A stretch of DNA of 64,000 nt from Lindgomyces ingoldianus. Taxonomy: Eukaryota > Ascomycota > Dothideomycetes > Pleosporales > Lindgomycetaceae. Position numbers and translations under genes: made by a program. The DNA lies in contig NW_022985239.1 of assembly GCF_010093535.1 (NCBI RefSeq), forward strand, positions 1-64,000, given 5' to 3'. Every line of letters begins with the position of its first letter. Position 1 is the stretch's first letter. This document shows positions 19,100 through 33,524 of this stretch, piece after piece. The notes beneath the pieces are model-generated. The model searched no databases and was not told the origin of the DNA. It saw only the letters and a list, made by a program, of their open reading frames with translations.

Positions 19100-22000
19100 T
19101 GTTAGTAAAAGTTTATTTATAAAGTAAGTGCTTACTTACTAGAAGGCATTCTTAACATTTATTTTTTTTAAACTAAATAGCTTATTAGTCTTATTTATTT
19201 TATTATCTTTATATTACTTTACATTTTAATTTTTTTTATTAAATAAAAATAAGGCTCTATAGCGCTTACTAATCTTTAGAGTTATCTTATATGTTAACTT
19301 TATCCTTAGATAAATGTGTTAAGTGTGTAAAAAAGTATAATAAATGTAATGCTTTTATCTCTAACACTATGTAAAATTAATTAAAAAAAAAAGACACTTC
19401 TTTAGTCTACTAAGGCTTTATAAGCATAGGATTATGTGTTATTAGATAAACAGTTGTCTTAAAATTAAAAGCAACTTTATTTACAGAAGAAAATGTTAGC
19501 AGTAAGAGATAAAAAGTGTTCTAAATAGGATTATATCTAAAAATTACTAGATCTACTAGAGGCTTAGCGCGCTAGGTATTTAAAAAAAGACCTCTTCTTT
19601 TTAGACAAGATAGAGGCTTTAGAGGCTAAAGTAAAAAGTTGCTTCTCTTTACAGCTTTTATTAGCTAAGACTTGTCTTTAAAGGCTGCTGCTATTTAATA
19701 ATAATGTAGCTATTTTTTTTAATATAGGTGCTTTATTACCTAGCTAGTTTTTTTTAAATAAGCCTAAAAGTACTTTTATACTAACTGCTGCGCATTCTGT
19801 AAATTTTTAGCTAGTTTTTCTATGTTTTTACTAGTAAGCTACTTTTTTTACTTTACTAAAAACTTCTTTTTATTTTTTTAATTACTAATAATGTGTTTAA
19901 CTTTATACTTAATTTCTTTATCTTTTTATTTTCATGTAAATAAGAGAATCTCTTTAAAAGCTTTTTCTAGTCTAGAGACATAAAACTATAGGTGTATTTT
20001 TATGTGTAGAGAAAGCTTAAGTTTATAATTGTCTTATTAAGTCTATAAAACTTTATATAGCCTTATTCTTTTTTCTGCTAGCTTCTAAGAAGGTCTAGAT
20101 ATTTTAAGATTTTTAGTGTTAAAGTACATATAGTTTCTTAGGCTAATTTTTAGTCCTAGTTATTATAATTTATTTACATATTTTTTTATTATTTCTTAAC
20201 TAGATCTAGCTTCTATTACTAACTTTTTATATATATTTTATAAGTTTAATAACTAGTCTACTAATTTCTAAAGGTCTATAAGTTAGTTTTTTTTATAGTA
20301 TAAAGTAAGAGTTGTACTTAAAATTAGCTTTATATAGTGTTTCCTTTGTTATAGCTAATTTTACAGTGTTAATAGCTAACTATGCTATTAAAAGCTATTC
20401 TGCCTAATTATTCTAGTTGTAGGAGACATACTTTTCAAAGTACTTTTCTACTTTAGTGTTTACTCTCTTAGTCTAACTATCTGTCTATAAATAGTAGGCT
20501 GTAGACAGCTTGTGTGTTATACTAAGGTGCTGCATAGCTGCTTTCTAGAATTTGCTAGTAAATAGTTTATCTTAGTTAAAGATAATTATCTTAAGGCATC
20601 TATATACTAATATTATGTTTTGTTTTAATTTATAAATAAATTTTTTAGCTATTATTATTTTTTTAAGGGCTAGGTATGTAGATATTTAGTAGTTTTATTA
20701 AAAGCTACTATAATTATGTTACACATTCTTTTTATTTCTAGTTTCTTAAATAGGGGTAGTTTTATAATAAAGACTATTATAATTATTATCTAAAGTTACT
20801 TTAGAGCTTTAATTAGTTATAAGTATTTATAAGCTTTATACCTTTATAAGTTGTTTTTATTGCAGGTATTACATTCTTTAAGCACCTTAGTGCATAATTA
20901 CTTTACTTTTAGTATTTATTATAGTATAGCAGCCTTTAGTTTTTTCTAGAGAGTGCTTATTTTAGGGTGTCTAAACATTAGAGATTTATAGTATTTTTAG
21001 ATTAAATTTTTTTATTCTTGCTTATTTACTATAAGCATACAGAATTCTTTTATAAGCTATAGTCTATTATAAAGCTATTCTTTATTAGTTTCTTTAAAAA
21101 AGGTAAACTTTTTAGTTTTTTTTTTTTTCTGTTAAAGTAATTTAGTCTTTAGCTAAGAGCGTTAGCCTACTAGTTTTGTGCTTTAGGTACATGTTTAATA
21201 ATGCAGTTAAATTACATAAGCTTTATTACTTATTTTATGTGCATTAGTAAAAGTTTTTTTATAGTTAAAAACATAACTAAGTTTACATAGTCTGTTATAA
21301 TGTAAAAGGGCTTTACTATTCTATGTAACTCTGTAGCTTATACTCTTACTGCGTTTAGTATAGCTTTTAGCTCTTTATTAGGTATGCTGTAGCTAGCTTT
21401 AGGTCCTAAGAACTTAGCTAAGTAATATGCTACTAGGTGCTATCTTCTGTCTTTCTGTTTTTAGTAAAATGCTGCTCTACTAGCTTCTAGGGATGCGTCT
21501 GTGTAGATTTTAGTATCTAGTTATAAGTTATACATTTTTAACACTAGTTTAGCTGTTACAGCCTATTTTAGCGCTATAAATGCTTTATTTATTTATAAAG
21601 TTTAAACAAACTTTACTATTACCTACTTCTTAGTAGTAGTGTCTGTTAGAGGTATAGTAATTTTTAAGTAGTCTTTAATTATTTATCTAATGTAGCCTAA
21701 TAGTTTAAGAAATCCCTTAACTTTCTTAACTGTTGTAAGTTTTAGCTATTTAAGTACTTTCTATATCTTAGCTAAGGTAATCTTTATTTCTTTACTATTA
21801 ATTATAAATTTTAAATATTTTATTTTAGTAATGTAGAATTTGTACTTAGAAAGCTGTAGATAGAGCTTATACTTCTTTAGCTTCTTTAAGACTTTTTATA
21901 CCTTCTATACATAGTCTTCTAGAGTATCTTTTAAGTAGATAAGGACGTTGTCTAGGTATACTAAAGTAAAGACATTAAGATATAAATTAAGAGCTGTGTT

Positions 22001-23751
22001 AATAACTTGCTAAAATGTTACTAAAGTATTTATTAAGCTAAACAGCATTACTAGTAATTTATAAAGTCTTTATAAAGTTCTAAATACTATAAGCTACTTA
22101 TCTCTTTTTTTTATCTTTATTTTATTAAATCTGTTTTATATGTTAAACTTAGTAAAGTACTAGGTTTCTTTTAACTAGTTTATAATATCTTATATAATTA
22201 GTAGGGGAAATTAGTTTTAAATTATGTTATTATTTAAAGTCCTATAGTTTTAATAGGCTTAGATTTTTCTTTCTTTCTTTTTTACAAAAACTACTGCTAA
22301 GGCAACTAGGCTATAGCTTTCTTAAATGTAGCCTTATACTAACATTTAGTTAATATATTCTTATAGGGCCTCCTTCTATGCCTTTGTTAGGGGGTAAAGC
22401 CTGTAGGTTTTTAGGTTAGAGTTTTTTACTAAGTTAATAGCATAGTTCTAAGGCTAGTGTAGTAGTAGTTCTTTTAGGTCTTCTAGTGTTTTAAACATAT
22501 CCTTATAGTCTTTATACTTAAAGGGAATGCTACTTTTTTTTTAGATTTTAAAAATCTTAATCTAGTCTACACCTTTATTAGCCTTAATTTCTTTATAGAA
22601 AACTTTCTTAAGCTTTTTCTTTATTATTTTTATAGCCTAGGCTTTTAGCTTTTAATAAAGAAATTTTTAGAGTTTTCTTTTCTTAGAGTAGTAACTGCTA
22701 CTTTATTTTACTTATTTATAAACTAAGTATTAATTATCATAGTATGCTAACTAAGTTATGCGCGCATAGTCTTTAAAGCTTTTTATTATTATTGTTCTCT
22801 AGTTAATTACTAGGTTATATGTTTTAAGCTAATTATAGCCTAAAATTATATTATACTTACTTTTTAATAAAAGTATGTTTATAGATTTCTAGTCTTTTAT
22901 ATTTAAAGTTTTAAAGTTTTTTTTATATATTTTTAAGTTAATCTATTTTTTACTATACTTAATTAAGAATGTGTTAGCTAGAGTTACCTTAAACAAGACT
23001 ATTTTAATTTAAAATAAAATGCTTTGTTTATCTACTTAATCTTTATCTATTATAGTAAAGGTGCATCTACTGTCTACTAGAGCTAGTTCTAACTGTCCCT
23101 TGTATGTAAAGGTAGTTGTTAGGCTGTGTCTTATCCCTTATCTTACTACAACTAGGGCTAATATGTTGTAAAAAACTTCTTTATTTAAAAAAATGTAAAG
23201 ATTAATATCTTATAAGTTATTATTAAACTTTTTTTTTTTTATAAATTTAGTGTTCTTAGTTATAGTAGTTAGCTACTTTACACTTATAATTTTTAACTAA
23301 GTAATGTAATGTTAGATAGTCTTCCTTTTTTACTACTTTTTACTAAAAGTAGTAGAACCTGCAGTTGTCTTATTCTTTACACTTTACTTATTTTTCTTAT
23401 TTATAAAAAGAGGCTGTTTAGCAGGTATAGTAATTTATAGTTTTGCAGGCTAAGGCTGTTCCCTGCTATAGGCATCTGTTGTAATTCTTTTTCTATGTAG
23501 GCTACTAGCCTACTTAGTGCTTATTATCCTAGTGCTTAACACAGTAGCGCTGTGTACACTAGTACTAGGGGTATAGACAGTTATTAAGTCTATGTAGAGT
23601 ATTAAAAGGACTTTTCTAAGTCTACTAAAAGTATTTTTATGTTTATACTATCTGTATAAGGTGTTCTTTCTATTAGTAATTATTAGTGCTATAAGTGTTG
23701 TTTTTATAGAGTACACACTAGCTATAGTTTTACTACATTACTAAAGCCTTC
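19100..23751 (-). pseudogene. pol of element E, RIP-destroyed
   Basis: On the minus strand the order from right to left is protease (ELALVDSRCTFT at ~23061-23095), reverse transcriptase (about 21700-22500, with VMLFSLINTLVTF then VYLDNVLIYLKD), RNase H, and integrase (about 20000-21000, with KVLKECNTCNKNN). The same integrase phrase occurs in element F, so the two are related chromovirus-like lineages. The downstream chromodomain could not be read. Confidence 0.75.
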
Positions 23752-24362
23752 TGTTACAGCCAACAGTCAGACCGTAATAACCCAACTGGCTGTCCCACAC
23801 AGCCCGAACGATGTCGGATGGAAGGCGCTTAGCCCCGCACTAGGCGAATCACGTGACAGGACGGATGAGGAATGGCTTCGGCTTTTAGATAAAAGCCTAG
23901 CGGAATGCATTATCTAATAGGACACAGAGGCTTGCATGCTTGCAAGCTATGCAGGCTATAGAAAAGGTCAGCATGCAAGCATGCAGAGCATGTAAACCCT
24001 ATGTATATAGTCTTAATTATGACTATAGTTAGAAGGTTGTGATTACTATTAAGTTTATTCTAACACCTCCCCTACTAAATAAACTAAGAAGCTGTGACTC
24101 TTACATAAAGACCTTACTGCTGCCTTGTATATTTTACACTATATATACCTTTATTCCTATCCTTACAGATTAGGTTTACTAGCTCTCTATACAGCTGCTA
24201 GGTTAAACTACAAGCCTGCCTATCCTTCATCTCGCATTACCCTGCACTCTGCTTAACAGACTGTACACCTAATCTAGCTAAGTCTTACCCCTTCTAATAA
24301 CATACCTGCTTAGGCTAACATACTCCTAGAAATACTATTTTGCTAGAGTAAGGATTATAACA
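23752..24362 (+). repeat. 5' LTR of element F
   Basis: 611 bp. The first ~180 bp retains CpG/CpA sites (for example CGAACGATGTCGGATGG) that are mutated in the 3' LTR, while its inner end is RIP-mutated (GGATTATAACA). Confidence 0.95.
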
Positions 24363-24379
24363 GTAATTACTACCCCCTG

Positions 24380-26700
24380 CAAAGTATAGCTACTACCACC
24401 TTAGACATTAGCATGACAGGCGCTTCAGCCACTGGCACTGGCTAGATTCCTACAGCAACTAAGGAAGCACAGAACTAGCAAATACTCTACCTCTAAAACA
24501 AGCTTAAACAGCTTAAGCAGCTCCTCTAGCTTTAGGCATAATAAGGACCTTTAAATGTCTATTAGATTTAAGCTCTATAGCTAGAAGTAGCTAACCTTAG
24601 AAATATTACTTAAGAAAAAACTAGTATTAAATTAAAAAAGACCCTACGCTTAGCCCCCTCTAAGGCATTTAACAGTTCTGCTAAGGACCTAAAACTTTTT
24701 TTTACTAGATGCTACCTTTACATGCAATATAACAAAGGTGCCTTTAGAATAGATAAAGAAATAATTTTATAGATAAGCTTATACTTAGAAGGATTACTAG
24801 CTATTTAGTTTTAACCTTATGCTAATAATTAGATAAACTATAAAGCAAATAGCAAACTCTTACTACTAGAAACATAAAAAATCTTTAATAACATTAACTT
24901 ATTTAAAGCAGCCCTAACTGCAATCTATAGGCTAGTTAATAAAGAAAAGTAAGTAGTTAATAAAATAGATGCCCTTTAACAGGGCAACAGCTCTGTCTAA
25001 CAATATGCAGCCTGCTTTAGGGAACTGCTGGCTATCTGCAGATAGACAGATAAGAAAGCTATAGGATAAATGTTCTATAAAGGACTTTTAGATACTATTA
25101 AAGATAAATTTACTTATAATAAGAAGCTTAAAAGCTTTAAAGATTATATTAAAAAGGCACTTACCTACAACAAAAGACATGCTAAGCAACATAGTAAAAA
25201 AGAAAAAGGCTAGATAACTAGAAAAGCTAACTAGTTCTAGAAAAAGAAAAAAGTTCTATAAATTAATAGTAAACTTATAGACCTTAGCTACGCTAATCAC
25301 ACGCGTAGCCTTTTTAAAAAAAAAAGTAATACCTTTAAAAGTGTAAGGCCACCTTTAAACAAGGAATAAAAGAAATAGCTTAAAAAGAAGGCATACCTTA
25401 ACTGCAGAAAAGTAGGCTACTTTTATTAGAAATGCCTAGACTCTAAATAACTAGAGAATAAAGATAGTAGATTAACTATAAAAGTAATGCATATAGAATA
25501 AGGCCTAACAGGACAAGAAATCCTAGATTAGCTAGATAAACGCCTTTACTAGCAATGCAAAGGCAACTATAAGTCTAAAGGATGCCTAACAGAATACTAG
25601 GAAGTTAAGGTACAAGACACTAATAAAGTCTTTAGGGCACTAGAACAAGCTGCTGTCTACAAAAGATAGTAAGGCTATACCTAGGCTGCGACGTATATTG
25701 CAAATATTAAAGAAAGGAAGAAGAAATTCCCTTTAGAACAACTAATAACAAGAATCTCTGCTTAAGAACTAAGATATTAATTTACCTATAGAGACTGCTA
25801 GAAGTGTAGTAACACGCATTATTAAAAGAATTATAAAAAATTAATGTATAAGGTACATATTAATAACAACACTAAGACATATAATATATTAAAAGAAATT
25901 ACTAAGACACACTATGCAGTTATAAATAAAGAAAAATAATAGAAAATGTTTAAGAAAATCCTTAACAAAGAAGAAGGCCCTAACTAGCAGCGTACACTAC
26001 TAATAACACCTAAACTATGTTAAGAACAAACTAACACACCTCCCCTAGCATTAGCTATCACCTGCAAAGACCTAGAAACCTAATAAAACAAAGGATACTG
26101 CATTCTATGCAGAAGCAGGCAACACAATAAATTCTAATGCACCTACTAAAACTACCTGTTACAAATAGTACAAACTAAGAAATATCCTAGATAGACGCAG
26201 GTTTAGCTAATACTAGTACAAAATAACCTTAGGAACTGCCTCTACACCTAGTATCTGTGCAGTAACAAGTACTGCATTATGCATTAGCTAACTAAGCACA
26301 GAGCTGGCTAGTGGCCGCACAGGATACAAGAAAGCTCACCTAAGAACAACACACTAACTAGCATAACATCCACCTGCGAAATGCCACACTGTCTCTATTG
26401 CGAAAACAGTATAAACTATAAGCAAGAACTATAGACAAAATGTAACAATAAATTAGCATACATGTTTTATTATTTCTAATAGAGGGCACACTAATAAAAT
26501 AATTAAACACTATATTACTATAAAATAGAAAATGCTTAATGCATAGTAATAGAATGCATAATACTAGGACACTAAGAATATAAAATGTAATTAGACTAGA
26601 TTATAGAATATAAAGATGCAGCTGCAGCTGTTAAAGAAGACAATAGAATAAACTATAAAGAAACACCCTACAAGCTCTACGTCCTTATTGTAGTTAAACA
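24380..26700 (+). pseudogene. gag region of element F
   Basis: The reading is stop-riddled. A nucleocapsid zinc knuckle is recognisable at 25394-25435 as YLNCRKVGYFY*KC, from the consensus CxxCxxxGHxxxxC. Its first Cys is Tyr and its His is Tyr, both explained by single C/G transitions. A second Cys cluster follows at ~26100-26400 (CILCRSRQHNKF). Confidence 0.7.
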
Positions 26701-29700
26701 AGGACTAGGATAAAGCCTAACAACTAAAATTACTCTCTGTTGCTTAGGCTAGAAATAGACAAGACTTGCCCTAATAGATAGTAGATGCACATTTACAGCA
26801 ATTAACTTAAGATAGGTTAACTAAAAAAACTTACTCTTCTAAGCTAAGAAAAACCCCTTTAAAGTATTACTAGCTAACGCTTTATTAATAAAATATAGTG
26901 TAGGACAAATCTAGCTTAAGACAGAAGAACTTATTACTAAAGTAGAAGGAACTAAGAACTAGATATCCTTTAACATATTACTACTAAGAAGTAAATACTA
27001 GGTAATACTAGGCTATAACTAGCTATACAAACATAACCTAGCAATTAACTAGTAAACTATGTCCCTAACTAGCTAGAGTAATACAGAAGTAGTATAATTA
27101 GCATCCTATAGGAACTCTAGCACCTATTAATAAGAAAAACTAAAAATGTTCCCCTACTAAAAGCCTAAAGCCTAGGCTATCTGCCTAATAAAGAAAGAAC
27201 TAGAAAAAATCTCTTTTAAAGAATTTAAAAAAAAAAAGAACCTTAACTAGGTTAAAATCTATAGAATAGCCTAAGAAATAAGTAAACTACTAGAGGAATA
27301 TTAAGACTATAAGGATATGTTTAAAACTCTAGAAGATCCTAGAGAACTACTACTGCATTAGCCCTAGGATTATATAATTAACTTTAAACTAAATCTATAA
27401 TTAAAAACTTATAAACTATAACCTCTAACAAAAGCTTAAAAAAACGCTCTATAAGAATATGTAGACAAGATGCTAGCCTAAGGACACATTAGAGAAAGCA
27501 ATAGCCTAGTGGCATTAGCAGTGGTCTTTGCTAAAAAGAAGAATAGTAAAGTAAGAGTATGTTAAGACTACTAAACTCTAAACAAAAACACTATAAGAGA
27601 TTAGTACTCTCTACTAATTATTTAAGACATTATAAACTAGCTTAAAGGAATAAAGCACTTTACTAAGTTTAACATCTAAGACAGATTTAATAAAATAAGA
27701 ATTAAAGAAGAACATAAATAGATAACAGCCTTTTAAACCCTAGAAGGACTATACAAACTCCTTGTTATGCTATTTAGACTAACTAACGCCCTAGTAACCT
27801 TCTAGAGAGTTATTAATACTGCACTTAACCCCTACCTAGATATATTTATACTTGTATACCTAGATAACGTCTTAATATATACTAAAAAAGACTAAGTAGA
27901 CTACATATCTAAAGTAAAACTTATACTTAACTAACTCTAACAATATAGACTCTACCTGCAACTAGGAAAATGTAAATTTAACATACAAGAAACTAAATAC
28001 TTAGGATTTATTATTAATAAAAAGGAAATAAAAATAGACTTTACTAAAGTAAGTAAAGTACTTAACTAGCCTACACTAACAATAGTAACAGAAATTAAAG
28101 GATTTCTAGGCCTTACTAGCTATGTACAAAGGATGATTAAGGACTACTTAAAAATAGCACTCCCTCTTATAAATGCTACCTTAAAGAAAAAAGCAACCTA
28201 GAAGTTCTAATAGATAATAAAGATAGAAAAAGCCTTCTAAGAACTAAAATAAATAATAATAAGCTACCCTATCCTTAAAATGTACAACCCTATATTAGAA
28301 ACAAAAGTACATATAGACGCCTTCTAAAAAGTAGAAGAAGCAGCGCTATCTTAAAAATAGAAAAACAGTTAATAGCATCTAGTAGCTTATTACTTAGCAA
28401 AATTTATTCTACTAGAGTAAAAATATACTATCTCTAACAAAGAACTAAAAGCTATAGTTAATGTATGCAAAAGCTAGAAAGTAGAACTATAAGGCCTTAG
28501 TTAATAATTTATAATCTACACTAACTATGTAAACTTTGTTACCTTCCTTACTATAAAAAAACTTTTACTAATGCATGTATAATAGGCTATAGAACTTGCT
28601 TAGTTTAACTTTATTATTAAACATGTTATAGGGAGCAGTAACTAATAAGCTAACGCTTTAAGCAGGTAAGCAGACTACTTTAAGGCAGATAAACAGAACT
28701 TTAAAGAGTTTACAATTTTTAAGGAAACTTCTAAAGGAATAGTCTATAAAGGACTAAATAATAAAGAACTACTATGCTCCTTTATAATAGTTAAATAAAG
28801 GTAGAAGAACCTTATACAGGAATATTATAAGGCCCTAATGTTTAGACACCTAGGAATTAGGTTACTACAAAAGAAAATTAAGACAGCTATACCCTAGGAA
28901 GTACCCTAATTAAAGCATTTATGTACTAAAGTCCTACAGGAATGCAATACCTGTAATAAGAATAACCTGTAAAGACATAAACCTTATAGCTTAGTTTAGC
29001 TAATCACAGCACCTAGCTAGCTATAGATAATAATAACTATAGACTTTATAACTAGACTACTACTCTTATGCAAGCCTAGCACTAAAAGACTCTGCAATAT
29101 AATTATATAAGTTATAGACAAAACTACTAAGTTTGTTTATTTATAGCTATTAGAAAAGACTATTACAGCTAAAAAATTTATGTTTAAATTAGAAAAAAAT
29201 GTCTTTGCTACTTATAGCTGTCCTAAGATTATTATCTTTAATTATAATAAACTATTTACTAGCAAATTCTAGACAGCCTCTATTAAACATCTTAGAATTA
29301 ACTATAGGCTCTCTACTGCCTATCACCTGCAAACAGACAGACAAACAGAAAGAGTAAACACAGAAGTTAAAAAATTTCTATAAAAATACGTCTCTTATAA
29401 GCAAACAGATTAGGCAAAATAGCTGCTAATAACATAGTTTGTTATTAACACTATAGAGTTAGCTACTACTAAAGAAACCCTATACAAAGCTAATTTTAGA
29501 TATTCTCTGTAATATAAGCCCTATAGATTGCAACTAACTAATCCTTTAGAAGCCATAGACCGCACAACTAAACTCCTAGAACTGCACTAAAAACTCACTA
29601 CAAAAGCCTAGTTAGCCTAGGAAATTATAAAAAAAATAGTAGATAAGAAAAGAAAACCTATGCTAGAAATACACCTAAATAACTATGTATATCTAGATAT

Positions 29701-30110
29701 AAAGGACCTTAAGACACTAAGACTTTTTAGAAAGTTAGTAGAAAAACGCATAGGACTATACTATGTAATACAAACACGCCCTAACATCTGCAAACTTAAG
29801 CTACCTAAAGAAATGTAAATACACCCCTAGTTCTATGTTTTAAAACTTAAGCTTGCACTTAAAACTATTCTACTTACAACTACTAGATAGAAAGAAGAAG
29901 AAAAGGAATATAAAGTAGAAAGAATTTTAGATTATAAAGGAAATAAGTACCTAGTAAAATAGAAAGGATAGCCTACTAGCAAAAATATGTAGGAACTTGC
30001 TAAGAGCCTGTTAAACGCTCCTTAGGCCCTTTATAAATACCTAGAGTCCCCTCTAGACAAAACTACCCTAGAGAAAGCTCCCTAGACTAGAAAACACTAT
30101 TATTAGTTAA
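26700..30110 (+). pseudogene. pol of element F (protease, RT, RNase H, integrase, chromodomain)
   Basis: Protease: LIDSRCTFTAINL (~26775). Reverse transcriptase: VALAVVFAKKKNSKVRVC, KHFTKFNI, ITAF*TLEGLYKLLVMLF, then VYLDNVLIYTKKD with the catalytic YLDD now YLDN (~27853-27880). After it come KCKFNIQETKYLGF and EIKGFLGLTSYVQ. RNase H: VHIDAF (~28310). Integrase: ECNTCNKNN, ITIDFITRL and STAYHLQTDRQTERVN (~29300-29360). Chromodomain: YKVERILDYKGNKYLVK (~29920-29965). This order is diagnostic of chromoviruses, whose chromodomain targets integration to heterochromatin. No frame is intact. Confidence 0.9.
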
Positions 30111-30765
30111 AACTGCAGCAGCATTAGCTAGCTGCAATGTGGGAAGTCTGCGACCCTTTAACATAGGCTAAGGAGGAGGAAGACTAGCTGCTTCTGCCTT
30201 AAGCGCTTTAAGCTTGTCTAGTAATAAGAGGTCTCCTTCTAAATATTTTACCTTTTAATCCTCTAGCACCTTTAACTGCTTCTAAATTCTCTTCTTATAG
30301 GAAATAATTAATTAAAGACGCCTTAGGGACTTAGCACGCTCCTACACCTCTCTCTTCTTTTTACGCATCCTGTCTTTATAAGCCACCTCTGCCTCTGCCA
30401 ACAATCTTTCGCGCTTGCGCTCTAAACAATCCTAGGCTGCATCTAGCACAAAAGCATTATAGCAGCTGCCCTTTTGCACACACTTAACACACTTATTTAA
30501 TAATAAGGACATTGCGCAAGAGGAACTGCTTAAACAGCACGCGCTACAAGGACGCATCTTTGTACAGCAAAAAGGATTAAGACAAGCAACAGTACAAAGG
30601 CAACAGGCAACAGCAGAGGTACAAGAAACCTAACAAGGCATAGTTAAGAAAAATAAGTATTAGGCTAGCCTTTAAAGACAGGGACGCACTAGCTAAAAAG
30701 AAAACCTAACATTTGCAACAGAAGGAACGTAACAGCAAGGACGCTAACTAGGAGGGAAGCCTGCG

Positions 30766-31376
30766 TGTTACAGCTAACAGTTAGACTGTAATAACCTAAC
30801 TAGCTGTCCCACACAGCCTAAACAATGTCAGATAGAAGGCGCTTAGCCCCGCACTAGGCAAATCACGTAACAGGACAGATAAGGAATAGCTTTAGCTTTT
30901 AGATAAAAGCCTAGCGGAATGCATTATCTAATAGGACACAGAGGCTTGCATGCTTGCAAGCTATGCAGGCTATAGAAAAGGTTAGCATGCAAGCATGCAG
31001 AGCATGTAAACCCTATGTATATAGTCTTAATTACAACTATAGTTAGAAGGTTGTAATTACTATTAAGTTTATTCTAACACCTCCCTTACTAAATAAACTA
31101 AGAAGCTGTAACTCTTACATAAAGACTTTACTGCTGCCTTATATATCTTGCACTATATATACCTTTATTCCTATCCCTACAGATTAGGTTTACTAGCTCT
31201 CTATACAGCTGCTAGGTTAAACCACAAGCCTGCCTATCCTTTATCTCGCATTACCCCGCACTCTGCTTGACGGACTGTACACCTGATCTAGCTAAGTCCT
31301 ACCCCTTCCGATAACATACCCGCTTAGGCCGACGTACTCCCGGAAATACCATTTCGCCGGAGTAAGGATTGTAACA
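30766..31376 (+). repeat. 3' LTR of element F
   Basis: 611 bp. RIP polarity is opposite to that of the 5' LTR: the start is mutated and the last ~150 bp keeps CpG sites (CCGATAACATACCCGC, CCGGAAATACC). Confidence 0.95.
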
Positions 31377-31381
31377 CCTTC

Positions 31382-33175
31382 CTACTAATTATAAGGCTTA
31401 GAAGTAGTGTTTTAGGTTTTTTAAGTACTAGCTTTAGAACTTTAAACCTAGCAGGTCTGCCTAGCTCTTCTAGTTTCTAGTCTTAGACTTTAATAAAGAA
31501 CTGCTATTATTTTTTATTATTTATAATGTTATATTTAACTTTAGCTATCTACTATATAATGTTAAATGTAAAGTAGTTATTACTAATGTTTATCTAGTAA
31601 AGCTTAACTATGTAATAGCTTAAGTAGTTATGTTATAGACTACACTTCTAGCATTTACATTTCTAGAACTATTTAGAAAGTTCTCTTGCTAAAGTGCTAG
31701 AGGTCTAGTCTTAAAAAAGAAACTATTTTTCTTTTTTCTAAATATTTATAATATATCTTTAGATCTAAGTCTTTTCTCTGTATTCTTTAAAAATTATAAG
31801 GTCCTATAATACTATATCTAAGCTACTAAAGTCTTAAATAGCTACTTTTTAGTACACTTTAAAATAGCTGTTTAAAAAGTAGTTTTTTCTACATTACTAG
31901 TAAAAGCTATTATTTAGTCTTTTTAATATTTTTTTATCTATAAGGCTATATTTAGCAGTAATAGCTTTAATTATTATAGTAGTATTTTTATTCTTCTCTT
32001 TTTAAAGGTTTAAGTAATTTTAGCAGAAATGTCTTACTTTTTTATAGTTTAGGTAGGCCTTATTCTTTAACTACTTTTATTATTCTTTTATTAAAGGCAG
32101 CTTATTATGTTCTAGAACTTAGCTTTTCTTTAAAAAGAGGCTTTATGTATACTTTATATAACTAAGGTCTATAGGTTTTTTATTATATTATAAAAGCTTT
32201 TTTTTTTTAGAAATAAACTTTAGTTTTTAAAAAGTTTATTTTATTTTTTTTTATTTTTTACGCTCTTTATAACAGTTGTTATAAGTTATTACTTATATAA
32301 TAAAGTTTTTAATAGTAGTTAGCTTATTACTATATATAAATTTATCTTTTACTATTTTACTTAGTTTATTATAGAACATGTAACAAAGGGCTTTTTAGTC
32401 TATCTATTTATAGATAGCTAATTGCTTTCTAAAGTGTGCTGCATAATTTTAAACTAGGCTACTGCTCTATTTTATAGTGTTTAATTTATTAGCTATAATT
32501 TTTTTTGTCTAAAGTCTTATAAATAGCTGTTAGAGCTTTTTTAAAAATTTTAATACTGCTAAACATGTTTTCTATTTTAAGGGTAAGTGTTGCGCTGTTA
32601 GCTTTAAAGTCTATTTAGTTATCTGCATAGAGTTAGAACTAGATTATAAGTAAGCTTTCTAAGTGCAGTCCTATTTAGAATATTATTTTTATGTTAGTTT
32701 AAAATGCTTCTTTATTATATTACATATAAAGGTAATATTTTATAAAAAATAAGTAGAGGTTCTTTAGTAATCCTCTAAAAGGCTTTAAAAAAGCTAGCTT
32801 TAAAGTCTTTTTAGCTATAATACTTACTTTTTTTATTAAAATATTTTATATTTTTGCTAGCTTTACTTATAGTTTATATATTTAATAGGCATAACTAGTA
32901 GCTTCTTAAAGGCTTATAAGTCTAAGAGGGTTTTGTAATTTTATAGTTTTTTAGTAAAAGCTTATAATTTTTTATTAAAAGCTTACTAGTTTACTAAATT
33001 TTTTACTAATCTACTAGAGTTTTTTAATGTTGTTCTAGATTAAATTAATCTATTTTGCTAGAACAGCTTTGCTTTAGGTAGGAACTTCTGTAGATCCTAA
33101 TAAGGCTGTGTAGGCTATGTTAGAATCTAAATTATGTTAAGAAGTATCTATACTTTTTAAAAAGGTAGTGTTTAA
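31382..33175 (-). pseudogene. gag/5' region of element E
   Basis: Continuation of element E after the F insertion. It is strongly AT-rich, with stops in all frames, and lies between F and E's right (5') LTR. By position it is the gag region on the minus strand; no motif was read. Confidence 0.55.
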
Positions 33176-33519
33176 TGTTATAATTCTTGCTTTATAGAAG
33201 CACTTAAGTCTTAAGATATTCCTAGGGGAGAAGTAGAACAGATAGTAGGGGCTAACAGTAGGGTGTACAGTTCTACGTATAGGCTAGTAGGCTACTAGAG
33301 GGGAGTAGAGTGACTAGATTATAGTTTACCCTTAATGCAGTAGTAAAAAGGCTAGGCTAAATAGTCCTATTAGACAAGGTTAGAGGTATATATAGTGTAA
33401 GATATATAAATAGTATTATAGCTTATTAAAAAGCTAAATGCTACTTAGTCTATGTAAAAAATAAACTAAATGTTAAACACACCTTTTAAAGGTTATTTAA
33501 TATAAGAACTATATACATG
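33176..33519 (-). repeat. Right LTR of element E, first portion (split by D)
   Basis: Starts TGTTATAATTC, the RIP version of TGTTACAATCC. It runs to the TACTA duplication (33520-33524) created by element D and resumes at 45780-46022. The joined length equals the left LTR (592 bp). Confidence 0.92.
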
Positions 33520-33524
33520 TACTA

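Larger units (their letters stand above)
23752..31376 (+). mobile_element. Chromovirus-type Ty3/Gypsy element F, full length
   Basis: The target duplication is CCTTC at 23747-23751 and 31377-31381. The two LTRs are 611 bp each (23752-24362 and 30766-31376), TGTTACAG to TGTAACA. Total length is 7,625 bp. The plus-strand order is gag with zinc knuckle, protease, reverse transcriptase, RNase H, integrase and chromodomain, all with many RIP stops. It is inserted inside the interior of element E in opposite orientation. The outer ends of both LTRs are nearly free of RIP. Confidence 0.95.
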
